A DNA stretch of 64,000 nt, taken from assembly GCF_001641615.1 (NCBI RefSeq), contig NZ_LRRU01000008.1, positions 45,838-109,837 on the forward strand. The letters are read 5' to 3'. Below, in pieces: positions 62,602 to 64,000 of this stretch. The notes under the pieces were generated by a model. That model did no database searches and was not told where the DNA came from. It saw nothing but the letters and a program-made list of their open reading frames with translations. The first letter of the stretch is position 1, and the number at the start of each line of letters is the position of its first letter. Origin of the DNA: Pseudoalteromonas gelatinilytica (GTDB lineage Bacteria > Pseudomonadota > Gammaproteobacteria > Enterobacterales > Alteromonadaceae). A program made the translations under genes and the position numbers.

Positions 62602-63057
62602 ATGTCAGATAAGAAACTTATTGATGCAAACCTAGCGGTTGGCTTTGTGGCAAAACGCAGTGGCGTAAAAGTTTCGACCTTGCATTTTTATGAGTCGAAA
62701 GGGCTTATTCGCAGCTGGCGTAATAACGGTAACCAGCGCCGTTATAAACCCGATGTTTTGCGCCGAATTGCCGTAATAAAAGCTGCGCAAACCATGGGCA
62801 TAACTCTTGAAGACATTAAACAAACTTTAGGCACCCTACCCGAGCAACGCACACCCACTAAACAAGATTGGGCAGCTCTTTCAAAAGTCTGGCAAACGCA
62901 ATTAGATGAACGAATTCAATACATGCAACGATTACGCGAGCGCGTTAACGGTTGCATTGGCTGCGGCTGTTTATCAATGGCCAAATGCCCTATCTACAAC
63001 AAAGATGATTATTTAGGTGAAGAGCACAGCGGCGCTGTGCTGTTAGAAAGAGAATAA
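62602..63057 (+). CDS. soxR: Redox-sensing regulator SoxR
   Basis: A 151-residue MerR-family protein (154 in E. coli). The winged helix-turn-helix covers residues 12-80 (VGFVAKRSGVKVSTLHFYESKGLI). The four [2Fe-2S] ligands are Cys118, 121, 123 and 129 in CIGCGCLSMAKC, each one place before the E. coli residues. It activates target promoters when its cluster is oxidised by redox-cycling drugs. No soxS is present, as is usual outside enterobacteria; the divergent flavodoxin-like gene is the visible target. The ATG at 62602 is chosen because GGAG lies seven bases upstream. Confidence 0.95.
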   Translation: MSDKKLIDANLAVGFVAKRSGVKVSTLHFYESKGLIRSWRNNGNQRRYKPDVLRRIAVIKAAQTMGITLEDIKQTLGTLPEQRTPTKQDWAALSKVWQTQLDERIQYMQRLRERVNGCIGCGCLSMAKCPIYNKDDYLGEEHSGAVLLERE

Positions 63058-63572
63058 AGTTTAGCTTTGCTCGGCTCACACATACCGTAAATAGCAAACG
63101 TATGCTCAGGCGCCTCTTCTATCTGAATATCAACTGTTTGTGGGCTGTTTGATAGCTCGCAAACAAGATCGCCAAGCAACCCTTTAAGGGTATTACTATT
63201 TTCATGAATTGAAATACTTGTATACCAAAGCACAATACCTTCGGGGGTGCCATTTTCAAGGTAGATATGTTGAATAAGCGAGTCATTATCAAACATATTT
63301 GCAGGCTTGGCCGTTCTTATTAGCTTTTCATCAAAACGAAAGCGGCCATTCTCATCTGTGATCGTCTTATCAATATATTCTTTACCATAAGTAAGCGAAC
63401 GGGTTACTTTTTGCTTTGCCACCGGTTTACCGTTATCTAGTAAAACCCCTTGAACTGGAGCAGATAACAAAAAATCATTTTTATTGAACAAACCAAACAT
63501 GCCTGCGAATACCTCAGTTGAAGTAAAAAGAAAAATAGCGATAAATGCTAACTTAATAAAGCTCACTACCAC
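63009..63572 (-). CDS. Exported protein of unknown function
   Basis: A 187-residue protein starting at a GTG (63572) with a signal peptide-like N-terminus (to about EVFAG). The centre has a carboxypeptidase-regulatory-like beta pattern, LDNGKPVAKQKVTRSLTYGKEYIDKTITDENGRFRF, as in DUF6795-type proteins. Its 3' end runs 49 bases under the soxR coding region on the opposite strand. The upstream gene overlaps it by seven bases, so they are co-transcribed. Function unknown. Confidence 0.6.
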   Translation of the reverse strand: MVVSFIKLAFIAIFLFTSTEVFAGMFGLFNKNDFLLSAPVQGVLLDNGKPVAKQKVTRSLTYGKEYIDKTITDENGRFRFDEKLIRTAKPANMFDNDSLIQHIYLENGTPEGIVLWYTSISIHENSNTLKGLLGDLVCELSNSPQTVDIQIEEAPEHTFAIYGMCEPSKAKLYSLSNSTAPLCSSPK

Positions 63573-64000
63573 ACGGCCTCTCTATTTACTTGGCAATCGA
63601 CTGGATCTAAATAGGGTTTTAGCTCCTCAGGGAATCCGTGTTTTTCGGTTATATCTTTATCAATTTTGAAGTAATGCTCTATCGATTGATATAAGTGAGT
63701 ACCAAGCGGGATGGATGTATCCATAAAGGTCATGGCTGTGGCATATGCCAGTGAATCCCATTCACGATTTGAACCACCTACATAAAAAGTGGGCTTAGTG
63801 AAGCGATAATGTTTAGGGTATTTTAACGGCACCATGAGTGACACAAATACACGTGAGCCACCGCGGGCTGAACCGACATTACGCTCATTTGCGCCATAGC
63901 AAACAATGTCTTCATACGGTAAGTAAAACGGTTTTCTAAACAAAGTATGCGGGGTTTTTACAAGGCCAGTATGGCGATTAAAGTAAAAATTATCTCGGTG
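63566..64000 (-). CDS. Protein of unknown function (5'-truncated by the window end)
   Basis: The frame is open to base 64000, so the start lies outside; about 144 residues are visible. It contains YLPYEDIVCYGANERNVGSARGGSRVFVSL and HYRFTKPTFYVGG, without recognised family. No signal peptide is visible in the part seen. It overlaps the following exported-protein gene by seven bases, which suggests a two-gene unit. Confidence 0.55.
   Translation of the reverse strand, partial: HRDNFYFNRHTGLVKTPHTLFRKPFYLPYEDIVCYGANERNVGSARGGSRVFVSLMVPLKYPKHYRFTKPTFYVGGSNREWDSLAYATAMTFMDTSIPLGTHLYQSIEHYFKIDKDITEKHGFPEELKPYLDPVDCQVNREAVW

Overview
The window looks like a chromosomal segment of a marine gammaproteobacterium, most likely Pseudoalteromonas or a close Alteromonadales relative. 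This rests on moderately AT-rich DNA, four TonB-dependent receptors, abundant secreted peptidases and hydrolases, TonB/MFS/LacI sugar loci, and a curli locus arranged as in marine genera. No rRNA, tRNA, CRISPR array, transposase or phage gene was found. Both window edges cut genes.

Layout. 1-11 kb is an iron and envelope region: a PepSY membrane protein, an RhtA-type exporter, a siderophore receptor behind a perfect Fur box, a secreted PHB-depolymerase-type esterase with calcium-binding repeats, and an IrgA-like receptor divergent from a LysR gene. 11-21 kb holds two LysR regulators, a LysE exporter, an SDR enzyme, an S9 peptidase, a LacI regulator translationally coupled to a glycosyltransferase, and a ThrE-type exporter. 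21-30 kb holds an eight-haem cytochrome with a TPR tail, a sulfatase, two outer-membrane proteins and an S41-type hydrolase. At 29.66-30.18 kb lies a tandem array of 78-bp units, each able to form two hairpins. It is the least explained object in the window.

30-41 kb: a GNAT enzyme, an aldehyde dehydrogenase with a divergent AraC regulator, then a complete sucrose system (LacI, sucrose phosphorylase, MFS importer, TonB receptor) whose three promoter regions share a CTTAATCGATTAAG-type operator. 41-48 kb: a CZB-type chemoreceptor, a sugar-efflux MFS, a periplasmic catalase/ankyrin pair (katB-ankB) behind an OxyR-like site, and a secreted subtilase. 48-53.6 kb is a curli system: one very long curlin (about 19 repeats), csgE, csgF, csgG, and a separate CsgD-like regulator. 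53.7-60.1 kb is a trehalose system (trehalase, MFS, LacI, TonB receptor) with TGCAAACGTTTGCA operators. 60-64 kb: a DUF457 membrane protein, an SGNH hydrolase, a DsrE protein, and a SoxR gene divergent from a flavodoxin-like oxidoreductase across a clear SoxR promoter.

How it works together. The sucrose and trehalose loci each give outer-membrane uptake, inner-membrane import and a cytoplasmic enzyme under a dedicated LacI repressor. The curli genes give an adhesive extracellular fibre and its export pore. Iron, peroxide and redox regulation is visible through Fur, OxyR and SoxR sites. The unpaired G/U-rich parts of the 78-bp array are complementary to C/A-rich sequence at the start codons of four nearby genes (aldehyde dehydrogenase, sucrose MFS, and the sucrose and trehalose receptors). 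This suggests, without proving, an RNA regulator.
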